Source: Oscillospiraceae bacterium (lineage in GTDB: Bacteria > Bacillota > Clostridia > Oscillospirales > Oscillospiraceae). Taken from it: 64,000 nt of DNA. Location of the stretch: the NCBI GenBank assembly GCA_015067845.1, contig SVLT01000005.1, forward strand, positions 62,001-126,000. Direction: 5' to 3'. The notes beneath the pieces are model-generated. The model worked only from the letters and a program-made list of their open reading frames with translations. It was not told the origin of the DNA and did no database searches. Position numbers and translations under genes: made by a program. Positions 43,620 to 52,687 of this stretch are shown in pieces. Numbering within the stretch: the stretch's first letter is position 1; the number at the start of each line of letters is the position of its first letter.

Positions 43620-45474
43620 TATAGCAGTTCACAATTTAACAAAGTTCTTCGTGATCGGTGAAAACCTTCTGGAAGGTCTTAGCTTTGAGATCCAGGAAGG
43701 GGAGTGCGTGGCGATTTTGGGCCGCAACGGCTGCGGAAAAACCACGCTGTTCAACATCCTCACCGGGCAGATGGATTACGATGAGGGAGAGGTCTATGTC
43801 AACCCTAACAAGCGGCTGGGACTGATCTCCCAGATCCCCCGTTTTCCTCAGGGATTTACGGTGGAGGATGTGCTGCGCTCCGCATTTCAGCAGATTCTGA
43901 ATGTGCAAAGGAAAATGCAGGCGTTGGAGCAGCAGATGCTCTCCGGTGCGACACAGGAGCAGCTGCGGCAATACGATGACCTGACCAACCGTTTCCAGTC
44001 CGGCGGCGGATACGAAATGGATGTGGAAGTAGACAAGATCTGCAACGGTCTGGGGATTTCCCCGGAGCAGCGCGCTCAGGAGTTTGACAGCCTTTCCGGC
44101 GGTGAAAAGACCCGGGTGAATTTGGGTCGACTGCTCCTGGAAAAGACGGATATTTTACTGCTGGACGAGCCGACCAACCATTTGGATCTGCGCAGCGTGG
44201 AGTGGTTGGAGAATTATATCAACAACTTCAAGGGCACCGTCCTTGCCATCTCCCATGACCGGTATTTCATAGACCGCATCGCCAACCGGGTCATCGAGAT
44301 CACGGACGGCCACGCGGAGTTCTATTCCGGCAACTATTCTTTCTACATGGACGAAAAGCAGGCTCGTTTTGACCTGCAAATGAAGCAGTATGAGCAGGAG
44401 CAGGCCAAGCTGAAGCAACTGGGATATACGGTGGAGCGTATGAAGGGCTGGGGCATCAATAACCGCACACTGTACCGCCGGGCCATGTCCATCCAGCACC
44501 GGATGGAGCGCATTAAAAGGACGGAAAAACCCAAGACGGAAAAGACCATGAAGGCAACCTTCGGGGAAAAAGATTTTTCCGGTGATGTGGTATTTAAGAT
44601 GAAAAATGTGGCGAAAGCCTTTGGCAATCGCGTGCTGTTTTCGGATGTAAATTTGAATGTGGAGGGCGGCGAGCGCATTGCTCTTCTGGGCGATAACGGC
44701 ACCGGAAAGTCCACATTCATCAAATGCCTGCTGGGGGATGAGGATTGCCAGGGCAAGATCCAGTTTGGACCCACGGTCAAGTGGGGATATCTGCCCCAGA
44801 TCATCCATTTTAATCACCCGGAGCGCAGCTTGTACGACACCATGCTGTACGAAAAGAACTGTACTCCTCAGGTTGCCCGTGACCGCCTGGGTGCGTTTCT
44901 GTTCCATGGAGAAGATGTGTTTAAAACCGTAGGGACCCTCTCCGGCGGCGAGCAGAGCCGCCTGCGGCTGTGTATGCTCATGGACGAGAAGATCAATCTG
45001 CTGATCTTGGACGAGCCTACAAACCATTTGGACATTGCGTCCAGAGAATGGGTGGAGGCGGCTATCGAAGAATTCGAGGGCGTGCTGCTGTTTGTCAGCC
45101 ACGACCGGTACTTTATCGACAAATTTGCGGAACGTATCTGGCTTTTGGAAGACGGCACGATCCGGGACTTTAACTGCGGATATGCAAAATATCGCTCCAT
45201 TATCGAGCATGAACAAGCATCGAGACAGGTCGTTCCGACTGCTGCAAAGCCCAAAAAGGAAAAGCCCAAGGGCGGCACAAAGGAACAGGAAAAACTGATC
45301 CGCCGTCTGGAACGGGAGATCGAAAAGCAGGAGCAGGAGATTGCTCATCTGGATGAAAAGATCGAAGCTGCTGCGGCAGATTATCAGGAGCTGACCCGTC
45401 TGCTTGCCGAAAAAGAGCAGGCAGAGGAAGTTCTGATGGATCTGATGGAGCAGTGGGAAAACGCCCAGGAATAA
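43612..45474 (+). CDS. ABC-F family ATPase
   Basis: A 620-residue soluble protein with two ABC ATPase domains and no membrane helices. First domain: Walker A GRNGCGKTT, signature LSGGEKTRVNLG, and LLLDEPTNHLD. The linker (about 240-300) is rich in Lys/Gln/Arg. Second domain: GDNGTGKST, LSGGEQSRLRLC and LILDEPTNHLD. A C-terminal coiled coil (about 550-620) follows. ABC-F proteins act on the ribosome in translation or antibiotic protection; which subtype this is remains open. It overlaps rnmV by eight bases. Confidence 0.92.
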   Translation: MVDIAVHNLTKFFVIGENLLEGLSFEIQEGECVAILGRNGCGKTTLFNILTGQMDYDEGEVYVNPNKRLGLISQIPRFPQGFTVEDVLRSAFQQILNVQRKMQALEQQMLSGATQEQLRQYDDLTNRFQSGGGYEMDVEVDKICNGLGISPEQRAQEFDSLSGGEKTRVNLGRLLLEKTDILLLDEPTNHLDLRSVEWLENYINNFKGTVLAISHDRYFIDRIANRVIEITDGHAEFYSGNYSFYMDEKQARFDLQMKQYEQEQAKLKQLGYTVERMKGWGINNRTLYRRAMSIQHRMERIKRTEKPKTEKTMKATFGEKDFSGDVVFKMKNVAKAFGNRVLFSDVNLNVEGGERIALLGDNGTGKSTFIKCLLGDEDCQGKIQFGPTVKWGYLPQIIHFNHPERSLYDTMLYEKNCTPQVARDRLGAFLFHGEDVFKTVGTLSGGEQSRLRLCMLMDEKINLLILDEPTNHLDIASREWVEAAIEEFEGVLLFVSHDRYFIDKFAERIWLLEDGTIRDFNCGYAKYRSIIEHEQASRQVVPTAAKPKKEKPKGGTKEQEKLIRRLEREIEKQEQEIAHLDEKIEAAAADYQELTRLLAEKEQAEEVLMDLMEQWENAQE

Positions 45475-45490
45475 TTTGAGGTGTGCAAAG

Positions 45491-46666
45491 ATGGTAAAAA
45501 ATGAAGTATTGACCCAATTGGGAATAAAAGTTCAGCATCTGAAACAAATATATCTCTATTGCCTGCGCAGCGACGGAATGTCCCGCGCCCAGCTGCGCCG
45601 CAGGATGGGACTGAGTTTTCCTGCGGTATCTGCGTTGGTTGATGAGCTTATCGCCGCCCATATCATTGAGGAGATCGGCACAGTGGAAAACACGAAGCGT
45701 GGTCGCCCCAGTATGCTGTTGCGCGTTTGCGCAGACCGGTTTGCCTTTCCGGTGGTAGCCATGACTGCGGACGGATACCATTGCAGGATCTTTAATTTCG
45801 GGGCAGAGGAAGTGGAGTCGTGCTACATTCCCTACGGCTTTGATGCGAAAACGGTGAAACAGGCAGACGGCCTGTGTTATCCGGATATGCAGACGCTGAC
45901 CAAGCCTTTGATCGCATGGATCCTGGAAAAGGAAAAGGAATATAAACTGACCAGTCTTGTGATGTCCACGCCGGGTACTGTGAATCGTGAAGGTGTTCTT
46001 TCATCAACCTCAGCGCGCCTGGTAACGCCCAAGGGTTTTCCTGACTATCTGGAACAGGAAACGGGCCTGGAGCTGTTTATGGGAAATAACACGGATAATT
46101 ATGCCTATGCGGAATATCACTACAACGGTCATCAAGAGGATTTTGCGCTGATTCTCATCCGGTACGGCGTTGGTGCGTCTGTGGTGCGCAATGGCAAAAT
46201 TTTTGAAACCAAGACCATGCGTGCCAGTGAGTTCGGTCATGTGAGCATCGATTACCGGGGAAGACCCTGCTCCTGCGGTGGCAGGGGATGTATTGAAACC
46301 TATGTCAGTACCACAGTAATGGCGGAAGAGGCCGGAACGGATTTCGGCACACTGTGTCAGAAGTATTTGGATGGGGATCCTGCCATTACTGCGCTGGTTA
46401 AAGAAAAAGCAGACATTCTTTCCATGGGAATGAGCAATATGCTGGCTATGCAGCCTGTGGAGCACATTGTAATTGGCGGTGAAATTCGCCGATTGGGCCA
46501 GCCGTTTCTGGATGCATTACAGGAAAGCATCAAGCGTAACGGCTTCCGGGAATTGATGGACAACCTGGATGTGCGTTATTCACTGGATGCCAAGCATCCT
46601 GAAATTTTGGGAGCAATGTGGAATTTTATAGAAAATCAAATGCAGATATACACGCTGATGGAATAA
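45491..46666 (+). CDS. ROK family transcriptional regulator/kinase-like protein
   Basis: A 391-residue protein with an N-terminal winged helix-turn-helix (about 20-75; SRAQLRRRMGLSFPAVSALVDEL, cited as RRRMGLSFPAVSALVDEL) and a C-terminal ROK domain. The zinc motif CSCGGRGCIETY is present around residue 265. This architecture (XylR/NagC type) usually represses sugar genes, but none lies next to it, so its target is unknown. The frame opens at TTG 45476, but GAGGTG (45479-45484) is the ribosome site for ATG 45491. Confidence 0.88.
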   Translation: MVKNEVLTQLGIKVQHLKQIYLYCLRSDGMSRAQLRRRMGLSFPAVSALVDELIAAHIIEEIGTVENTKRGRPSMLLRVCADRFAFPVVAMTADGYHCRIFNFGAEEVESCYIPYGFDAKTVKQADGLCYPDMQTLTKPLIAWILEKEKEYKLTSLVMSTPGTVNREGVLSSTSARLVTPKGFPDYLEQETGLELFMGNNTDNYAYAEYHYNGHQEDFALILIRYGVGASVVRNGKIFETKTMRASEFGHVSIDYRGRPCSCGGRGCIETYVSTTVMAEEAGTDFGTLCQKYLDGDPAITALVKEKADILSMGMSNMLAMQPVEHIVIGGEIRRLGQPFLDALQESIKRNGFRELMDNLDVRYSLDAKHPEILGAMWNFIENQMQIYTLME

Positions 46667-46711
46667 AATGACGCATCCTGCCCTTGTGCTGCTTTCTTCC
46701 TGGAATATAAG

Positions 46712-46740
46712 TTGACTTTCCTAAATGGGGTAAGTATAAT
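46712..46740 (+). promoter_or_regulatory. Promoter of the Mrp-type ATPase gene
   Basis: TTGACT, 17 bases, TATAAT. Confidence 0.85.
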
Positions 46741-46769
46741 ATTGAAAAACAAATAAAGGAGAGATCTCC

Positions 46770-47591
46770 ATGAGTTCCTGTAACGGTAATTGCGCGTCCT
46801 GTAGCTCTGACTGCGGCGATCGCAAAAAGGAGAGCCTGCTGGCGGCTCTGAATCCCAAGGCCAGCGTTAAGAAAGTGATTGCAGTTGTTTCCGGCAAGGG
46901 TGGCGTGGGCAAATCCACCGTCACATCCATGCTGGCAGTTGCTATGGCCCGCAGGGGCAAGCGAGTAGGCATTTTGGATGCGGATATCACCGGGCCTTCC
47001 GTTCCCACGGCCTTCGGCGTGAACGAGTGCCAGGGCGCGTCAGAGGACGGCTTGTATCCTGCACTGACCAGAACCGGTATGCAGGTCATGTCCATCAATT
47101 TGCTGCTGGACAACCCTGCCGACCCGGTTGTATGGCGCGGCCCGGTCATCGCCGGGGCTGTTAAGCAGTTCTGGACGGATGTGATCTGGGAGGACGTGGA
47201 CTATCTGTTTGTGGATATGCCCCCCGGAACCGGCGACGTTCCTCTGACTGTGTTCCAAAGCCTGCCCGTGGATGGTATCGTTATCGTTACCAGCCCTCAG
47301 GATCTGGTGAGCATGATCGTTTCCAAGGCTGTGAAGATGGCAAATATGATGCATGTCCCCGTTTTGGGCTTTGTGGAGAACTACTCTTATCTGAGCTGCC
47401 CGGACTGCGGCAAGAAGATCCGGGTATTTGGCGAGAGCCACTTGGAGGAAGTGGCGGCGGAACTTGCATTGCCCGTTTTGGCGCGGTTGCCCATTGATCC
47501 GGCGGTTGCCGAGGCTTTTGACAACGGCCAGATGGAGACGATTTTGACAGATGCCGTTGATCCGGTCATCGATGCAATTGAACAGCAGTAA
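46770..47591 (+). CDS. Mrp/NBP35-type iron-sulfur carrier ATPase
   Basis: A 273-residue P-loop protein of the Mrp/ApbC/Nbp35 family that carries or inserts [4Fe-4S] clusters. It has four N-terminal cysteines (4, 8, 11, 15) as in Nbp35, a deviant Walker A GKGGVGKST (42-50), LDADITGPS, and VDMPPGTGD. The conserved CXXC near the C-terminus is SCPDCG. It lacks the DUF59 domain of longer Mrp proteins. AAAGGAGAGATCTCC precedes the ATG. It is a single-gene unit and may serve enzymes such as the class I fumarase encoded in this window. Confidence 0.9.
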   Translation: MSSCNGNCASCSSDCGDRKKESLLAALNPKASVKKVIAVVSGKGGVGKSTVTSMLAVAMARRGKRVGILDADITGPSVPTAFGVNECQGASEDGLYPALTRTGMQVMSINLLLDNPADPVVWRGPVIAGAVKQFWTDVIWEDVDYLFVDMPPGTGDVPLTVFQSLPVDGIVIVTSPQDLVSMIVSKAVKMANMMHVPVLGFVENYSYLSCPDCGKKIRVFGESHLEEVAAELALPVLARLPIDPAVAEAFDNGQMETILTDAVDPVIDAIEQQ

Positions 47592-47625
47592 AAAAATCCT
47601 GCCGATTTTTCGGCAGGATTTTTCT
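47592..47625. terminator. Bidirectional terminator between Mrp and amidohydrolase genes
   Basis: AAAAATCCTGCCG pairs with CGGCAGGATTTTT around ATTTTT; strong in both directions for the two converging genes. Confidence 0.92.
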
Positions 47626-48767
47626 TATTTTACTTCTTCACCGTATTTAAAGATCTTATGAAGGACACCGGGTTCGGAAAGAACACCAATATCCTCAAGA
47701 GGACTTTTGTTCAGAATCAGCAGATCCGCATTTTTTCCGGCTTCTATGGAACCGGTTTTGTGATCAATGCCATATCCTGCGGCACTGTTCAATGTGGCTG
47801 CCTGGATCACTTCCAGAGGCGTATAGCCACACTTTTGCAGTTCCGTCATTTCATAAAGGGTGATTTCTCCGGGTACAAATACAGCGGAGGGGAATGAATA
47901 ATTGGTACCAACCATGATTCGCGCACCCGTTTTTCTGGCGTGCATAACCGCGTTGCGATGTGTCTTGTTTAACTCGATAAGCTCTTTTTGTTTCCAAGAA
48001 TTTTCCGGAAATGCATTAATCGTTTTTTCGGATGTCAAGCGCAACGCAGGCACATAAAAAGTCCCTTTTTCGGCCATTTTCTCACATGATTTTTCATCGA
48101 TATAAACGCCGTTATGGATCTGGTCGATTCCGGCATCGATAGAATTTCCCAGGCCGGGATTGATATGACAGTGAACGGAGCAAGGCAAGTTCCACGCATG
48201 GGCTTCATCTGCAAGGGCGAAGAGTTCTTCTCTGGTGTAGTCTTTTTTCAGATATTCATTATCCTTTTTCCAGAAGCCACCGGAAGCGGTGGTTTTGATA
48301 AAATCAATGTGTTCCTGAGCGTAATCTCTTACCGTTCGTCTGACTTCCCACGGTCCGTCAGAATTAAGAGGGGAGTAGTCTTTTATGTGACAGTTGGTGC
48401 CCGAAACCACTCTGCCCAGAAGCATATCCGGATATTCGGAGCGTTTCTCGATGCTTATGGAATTTTTGAATTCCAGACATTTGCTTCCGCCCATCAGGCC
48501 TGCGACGGTTGTGACGCCGCACTTCAAAAAGCCTTTTAGGACATTGGGCAGATCATAGTCGTCTTTCAGCCGTCCATGGGATTCGATCAGTCCCGGGATA
48601 ATATACTTGCCACTTGCGTCAATGACTTCGCAAGCTCCGTTTACGTGCTCATCCCGGTACTCGCCAACATAGGCAATCTTACCGTCCTCAATGATAATGG
48701 AAGAATCTTCGATTGGCTTATTTCCGCAGCCGTCGATAAGCATTCCGTGAATGATAAGCTTTTTCAT
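47625..48767 (-). CDS. Amidohydrolase-family protein with incomplete metal site
   Basis: A 380-residue protein of the imidazolonepropionase/Xaa-Pro dipeptidase-like amidohydrolase group, clearly a paralogue of the next gene upstream in its operon. The bridging Lys158 (DFIKTTASGG) and His199 and His218 are kept. However, the usual HXH is H64-G-R66, and the catalytic aspartate (GTDY in the paralogue) is Asn289 in GTNYSF. Two metal or catalytic residues are therefore lost. It may be an inactive partner or have a changed reaction. ATG 48767 with GGAGAATGAG before it matches the paralogue N-terminus; ATG 48779, overlapping the upstream stop, is also possible. Confidence 0.8.
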   Translation of the reverse strand: MKKLIIHGMLIDGCGNKPIEDSSIIIEDGKIAYVGEYRDEHVNGACEVIDASGKYIIPGLIESHGRLKDDYDLPNVLKGFLKCGVTTVAGLMGGSKCLEFKNSISIEKRSEYPDMLLGRVVSGTNCHIKDYSPLNSDGPWEVRRTVRDYAQEHIDFIKTTASGGFWKKDNEYLKKDYTREELFALADEAHAWNLPCSVHCHINPGLGNSIDAGIDQIHNGVYIDEKSCEKMAEKGTFYVPALRLTSEKTINAFPENSWKQKELIELNKTHRNAVMHARKTGARIMVGTNYSFPSAVFVPGEITLYEMTELQKCGYTPLEVIQAATLNSAAGYGIDHKTGSIEAGKNADLLILNKSPLEDIGVLSEPGVLHKIFKYGEEVK

Positions 48768-48778
48768 CTCATTCTCCA

Positions 48779-49963
48779 TTAAAATTCATAGGGAAGATGC
48801 TGTCTGTACTGAACATCTGCATATTCCACAATGCCGTCACGAAGTACGCAAGCAATGTTTTCCTTGTTGTGCAGAACGGAAATGTCTTCCAACGGGGTCG
48901 TGTTCAAAATCACGATGTCGGCGCACTTGCCCTTTTCAATGGTGCCAATCTCGTTTTCCTTGCCGTAGCCTTCGGCATTGGTCTTCGTTGCGGCAACGAT
49001 CAGTTCCATGGGGGTGAAACCGCATTTCTGCATCTCCATCATCTCGTAGGAAGTGGATTCGCCACGCTCCCATTCTCTCATAGAGCCGGGATAATCCGTA
49101 CCAACCATTATCTTGACACCAAGCTCCTTTGCCAGCTTGACACCCTCACGGTGAATGGGGTGGGCCTCCAGCATTTCGTCCTTTTGCCACGGTCTGTCCG
49201 GCCAGGCATCGGCATTGCGGATACTGGTTACCCGCAAGGTGGGCATGAAATACAGATCCTTGGCCTTGATATTCCGAACGCCTTCAGCATCAATAAATGC
49301 GCCGTGATGGATTTGGTCGATTCCGGCAGCGACGGAGTTGTTGATACCGGGCTGAGAGTGGGCGTGAACAACGCACTTCATGTTCCAGGCGTGTGCTTCG
49401 TCTGCCAGCGCTTCCAGCTCTTCCAGGGTATAGTTTCTCACAGAGCAGTCCTCGTTCTGATCCCAGAAACCGCCGGATGCTGCCGTTTTAATAAAATCGG
49501 CTTTTACCGCAGAAAATTCTCTGACCTGGCGTCTGACAGCCCAGGGGCCGTCTGCCGGGCCCATTTCTGCATCCTTCACATGGCCGTGGGTGGGGGTAAC
49601 GATACAGCCTGCGATCAGCTTTGCGCAGCCTCTCAGCTTCAGCTCTTTGATGGTATCTCTTAACTCGATACCTCGTTTGCCCGCAGAAACGGTAGCGCAG
49701 GTAGTAATACCCCATCTTAAAGATTTCTGCAAGATTGGGATGTATCGGGGATGACCGCCAATGTGGGCGTGGCCTTCAATCAAGCCGGGGATGATGAATT
49801 TCCCGGTTGCATCGATGATCTCAACATCGGAGTAGTCAGCAGAAGGGTCAAATGCGCCTACTGCTTCAATGTAATCACCTGCGATCCAGATTGCGGAGTC
49901 CTTTATGGGTTCTCCGCCGTTTCCGTCGATGAGTGTTCCGTGTAAGATAACCTTTTTGCCCAT
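48779..49963 (-). CDS. Metal-dependent amidohydrolase
   Basis: A 394-residue amidohydrolase with the whole metal set: H65-X-H67 in EGHAHIGG, carboxylatable Lys159 in FIKTAASGG, His200, His219 and Asp290 in GTDYPGS. The N- and C-terminal beta-sandwich halves (VILHGTLIDGNG; GTIEKGKCADIVILN) frame the barrel. The group includes imidazolonepropionase-like enzymes and dipeptidases acting on cyclic or peptide amides; the substrate here is unknown. AAGGAAGGCG precedes the ATG. It lies 27 bases after the creatininase-like gene. Confidence 0.88.
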   Translation of the reverse strand: MGKKVILHGTLIDGNGGEPIKDSAIWIAGDYIEAVGAFDPSADYSDVEIIDATGKFIIPGLIEGHAHIGGHPRYIPILQKSLRWGITTCATVSAGKRGIELRDTIKELKLRGCAKLIAGCIVTPTHGHVKDAEMGPADGPWAVRRQVREFSAVKADFIKTAASGGFWDQNEDCSVRNYTLEELEALADEAHAWNMKCVVHAHSQPGINNSVAAGIDQIHHGAFIDAEGVRNIKAKDLYFMPTLRVTSIRNADAWPDRPWQKDEMLEAHPIHREGVKLAKELGVKIMVGTDYPGSMREWERGESTSYEMMEMQKCGFTPMELIVAATKTNAEGYGKENEIGTIEKGKCADIVILNTTPLEDISVLHNKENIACVLRDGIVEYADVQYRQHLPYEF

Positions 49964-49990
49964 GATCGTTCGCCTTCCTTTATATGTAAC

Positions 49991-50860
49991 TTAGTAGACA
50001 GGATTGCTTCTGCGTGCTTTTGCTCTTGCGACTTCCTCTTTGCAAATTTCCGGGAAGAGGGTATCTTCCTTGATCAGCTTAAAGGCAGCAGCGGTATCTG
50101 CAATGGTCTTTTCCGCGATTGCCCGGGCAGTACGCTCGTTCATACCGGGATGCTCAACGGATGCATAGTTGTTGGGGAAATTGAGATTCCAGCGGTAGGC
50201 GGAGTAAATATTGTGCTTCTCGAATTCGTCGGAACGATGTTGGTTGTGGCCGTCTACCTCGCCGATCTTATCCAGTGCAACCAGTTCAGGGTGCAAATGA
50301 TAGATGCAGCTGGTTTCCTTGAAACAGCCGTGTCCGCCGTACTTGCCCTCGTCCACATAGCTCTGGAATACGGCAATATCTTCTTCGGTCAGGTAAGGGT
50401 ATTTATCCAACTCTGCAAGGATGGATGCAGGTGTACCCATCATCTGATAATAATGGAAAACAGCATAGGCGGGGTTCTTCCACCGGATCTGCCGCATGAA
50501 AGCATCCATCATGGGCTTGTTGCCGCCGTGGGAGGTGACAAAAACGATCTTTGTAAAGCCGTTGTTGTAGCACTCGTCGCACAGCGCCTCCAGAAGCTGC
50601 CAGATCAGGGGGATGGGAAGGCAAATGTTTCCCTTGTCCTGATAGTCGGCCATATCGCCGAAATAGGGTGCACCGGGGCAGGAGACGACCTCTGCGATGT
50701 CAGCAGCGGCGTTGGTAAATGCGATACCCTTCAGTGCATCGCAGCCCAGGGGCAGGTGTGTGCCGTGGCGCTCCATTGCGCCAATGGGGATGACGCAAAC
50801 ACCCTTTGCTTTCTTAACGGCATCCTCAAATTCGCCGGGTAACAGATATTCCCATCTCAT
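49991..50860 (-). CDS. Creatininase family amidase
   Basis: A 289-residue protein of the creatinine amidohydrolase family. Metal ligands are visible: Glu and His in MERHGTHLP with the following Asp (LGCDALKG), the HGGN motif in VTSHGGNKP, and GGHGCFKETS with the later conserved glutamate. The family opens cyclic amides (creatinine), deformylates FAPy intermediates, or trims peptides as MftE does. This one sits with two amidohydrolases and an acyltransferase-like protein, so a small amide substrate is plausible. GTGAGGTAAAA is the ribosome site. Confidence 0.88.
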   Translation of the reverse strand: MRWEYLLPGEFEDAVKKAKGVCVIPIGAMERHGTHLPLGCDALKGIAFTNAAADIAEVVSCPGAPYFGDMADYQDKGNICLPIPLIWQLLEALCDECYNNGFTKIVFVTSHGGNKPMMDAFMRQIRWKNPAYAVFHYYQMMGTPASILAELDKYPYLTEEDIAVFQSYVDEGKYGGHGCFKETSCIYHLHPELVALDKIGEVDGHNQHRSDEFEKHNIYSAYRWNLNFPNNYASVEHPGMNERTARAIAEKTIADTAAAFKLIKEDTLFPEICKEEVARAKARRSNPVY

Positions 50861-50887
50861 AGTTTTTTACCTCACTTTTATAATTAT

Positions 50888-51727
50888 TTAGAAACGGTAG
50901 CCACGGCCATAGCCCATGGGCTGACCGTTCAGAAAACGCTGTTTGCCGATTTTCTGCAGGGATGTGTTTTCGGGCAGGTCTTCAAAAGGTGCGTCGCTGT
51001 GATCGAACAGCCAGTTGCGCACGGTTGTTTCATCCTCCACAACGTCAGCCAACTGGAATTGGGACTGGAAGATGACGATCCGGGAAGTGGCGGGCAGAAC
51101 CTCGGCCAGCCAGGGGTGGAGCAGCCAGGAGCCGCAGTAGAAAATGACGGGATCAAACCGGAAGTGCTCCTTGAAGAATTTTCTTGCGATGTCGTATGCG
51201 GCTTCACATTCCTCGTAATTCAGAGGCGTACCGCCGGGAATATGGACGTAGATGCAGGTGTCACCTTTGCTGATGTGGTGACCGTCCAGATCAAAATCGT
51301 AAATGCTGTTAAAAATTTCAAATTCCAATCGGCCAAGCCGGAAGATCGTTCCGTTGATCACGCGGCGGAACCAAGCACGATAGGTGACTTGCCGAATTCC
51401 GTAAAAACCGGTCTTTTCATAGCAGATATTACAGTCCCAGGCAAGGACTTTCATAGATGTGAAGAAAACGGAATCGTCAATACCCTTGCTTTTGTAGTAT
51501 GCGTAGGTCCTCTTGCTGAAAAGCAGATACAGATACAAATTTGCTTCCGATACATCCACGTTTTGCTCAGCAGCAAAGGTATCCAAATAAGCGACAAACG
51601 CTTCGTCACCTTCCTGATATGCCGCATATGCAGCATTTTCGTCGATATTGCGGGAATGCAAACGATTGAACAGATCTCTGCCTTCCTGGCAAAGCTCGAT
51701 TTGATCGAAAAGGTTGGTGTAGTACAT
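50888..51727 (-). CDS. Acyltransferase-like protein (GNAT C-terminal domain type)
   Basis: A 279-residue soluble protein. The N-terminal half is helical (about 1-110) and the C-terminal half contains RLGRLEFEIF, then the stretch YVHIPGGTPLNYEEC and later IFYCGSWLLHPWL. This resembles the two-domain family annotated as acyltransferase domain-containing, with a GNAT-like C-terminal domain, often found in Clostridia and without a known substrate. The assignment is from memory of the pattern and is moderate. An in-frame ATG lies further upstream, but AAAGGAGCC before ATG 51727 decides the start. It is the first gene of the set ending with the two amidohydrolases. Confidence 0.65.
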   Translation of the reverse strand: MYYTNLFDQIELCQEGRDLFNRLHSRNIDENAAYAAYQEGDEAFVAYLDTFAAEQNVDVSEANLYLYLLFSKRTYAYYKSKGIDDSVFFTSMKVLAWDCNICYEKTGFYGIRQVTYRAWFRRVINGTIFRLGRLEFEIFNSIYDFDLDGHHISKGDTCIYVHIPGGTPLNYEECEAAYDIARKFFKEHFRFDPVIFYCGSWLLHPWLAEVLPATSRIVIFQSQFQLADVVEDETTVRNWLFDHSDAPFEDLPENTSLQKIGKQRFLNGQPMGYGRGYRF

Positions 51728-51754
51728 ACTGTTGGCTCCTTTTATTTTCAATCA

Positions 51755-51760
51755 ATTATA
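51755..51760 (-). promoter_or_regulatory. Candidate -10 box of the acyltransferase-amidohydrolase operon
   Basis: A TATAAT on the minus strand about 28 bases before the first gene; the -35 region (TTTCCT) is poor, so an activator may be needed. A self-complementary CAAAATTTTG lies at 51765-51774 in the spacer. Confidence 0.4.
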
Positions 51761-51840
51761 CATCCAAAATTTTGAAAAGGAAATACACAAAACTGGAAAA
51801 ATTTGCAAAAAATATTGTAAAATAACAAGTGTTTTTTAGA

Positions 51841-52656
51841 TTAAAGTAGTTTTCCTACAATGAACCACAGAACCAGCAAGAGCAGAAGCAGGGGAATGTA
51901 CGCAACAAGAACGGCTGTGCCGATGGCAAGTCCTGCAACGCCCAGGTAATTGAGACCGTAAACCAGTGCTGTCAGCAAAACCGTTGTCAGCATGGCACGG
52001 GTGAGCATTTTGCCAACCACGTTGGCAAAAAAGAAGGTGTAGAGAAATCCGATCAGGGGATTGACAGTGGCCAGTACCGCGCCCATCAGTCCCTTCAATG
52101 CGCCAACCAGCAGCATGATCACCAGCAGGCCCAGCAGGATCACCGGCGCCCATGTGAGCAGACCCTCGGGGAGGAACATAGTCAGCAGGTAATTCGCACC
52201 GGCAAATGCTACCATGCCCAGTGCAACCGAGATCACCCGGAAGAAAAGCCAGGAAAACAGCTTTTTGCCCTGGGGCATCCAGCGATTGACCAAATTGACA
52301 AGAAACGCCAAAATGATCATATTCAGAAGCTCACCGCAGATGGCAACATAATCGGATTGGGCGATGGGGAAAATACTGAGCCACTCATCCGAAATGGTGA
52401 CAAAGGGCAGGGGTGAGGTCAGAAATTTCAAGTTCAGACCGTAGCTGTGGATCACCACAGTAACGGCGTAAATAAACAAAATACCAATCGCGGACGAAAC
52501 GCTCTGACTCAGCACGGATTTTTTGCCAAATGCAAACCGGCCGATAAAACCGAAGATCAGAGAACCCGCAGTCATCACCAGGGCCAAAATCAGGAAGGAG
52601 CGCATCTGCTCCTCGTTCTGCACCAGGGATTTGATTTGATTCAACAAGGCTTCCAT
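51841..52656 (-). CDS. Polytopic membrane protein of unknown function
   Basis: A 271-residue protein with an amphipathic N-terminus and six or seven hydrophobic helices. A larger external or internal loop around residues 75-105 has few charges. I see no transporter or enzyme motif. CvpA-like or other small membrane families were considered without a convincing match. TAGGAGGTTTAT is a strong ribosome site. It lies after the rplL terminator, so it depends on read-through or an unrecognised promoter. Confidence 0.75.
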   Translation of the reverse strand: MEALLNQIKSLVQNEEQMRSFLILALVMTAGSLIFGFIGRFAFGKKSVLSQSVSSAIGILFIYAVTVVIHSYGLNLKFLTSPLPFVTISDEWLSIFPIAQSDYVAICGELLNMIILAFLVNLVNRWMPQGKKLFSWLFFRVISVALGMVAFAGANYLLTMFLPEGLLTWAPVILLGLLVIMLLVGALKGLMGAVLATVNPLIGFLYTFFFANVVGKMLTRAMLTTVLLTALVYGLNYLGVAGLAIGTAVLVAYIPLLLLLLVLWFIVGKLL

Positions 52657-52687
52657 ATAAACCTCCTATTTCGCAATTAAAAAGAAA

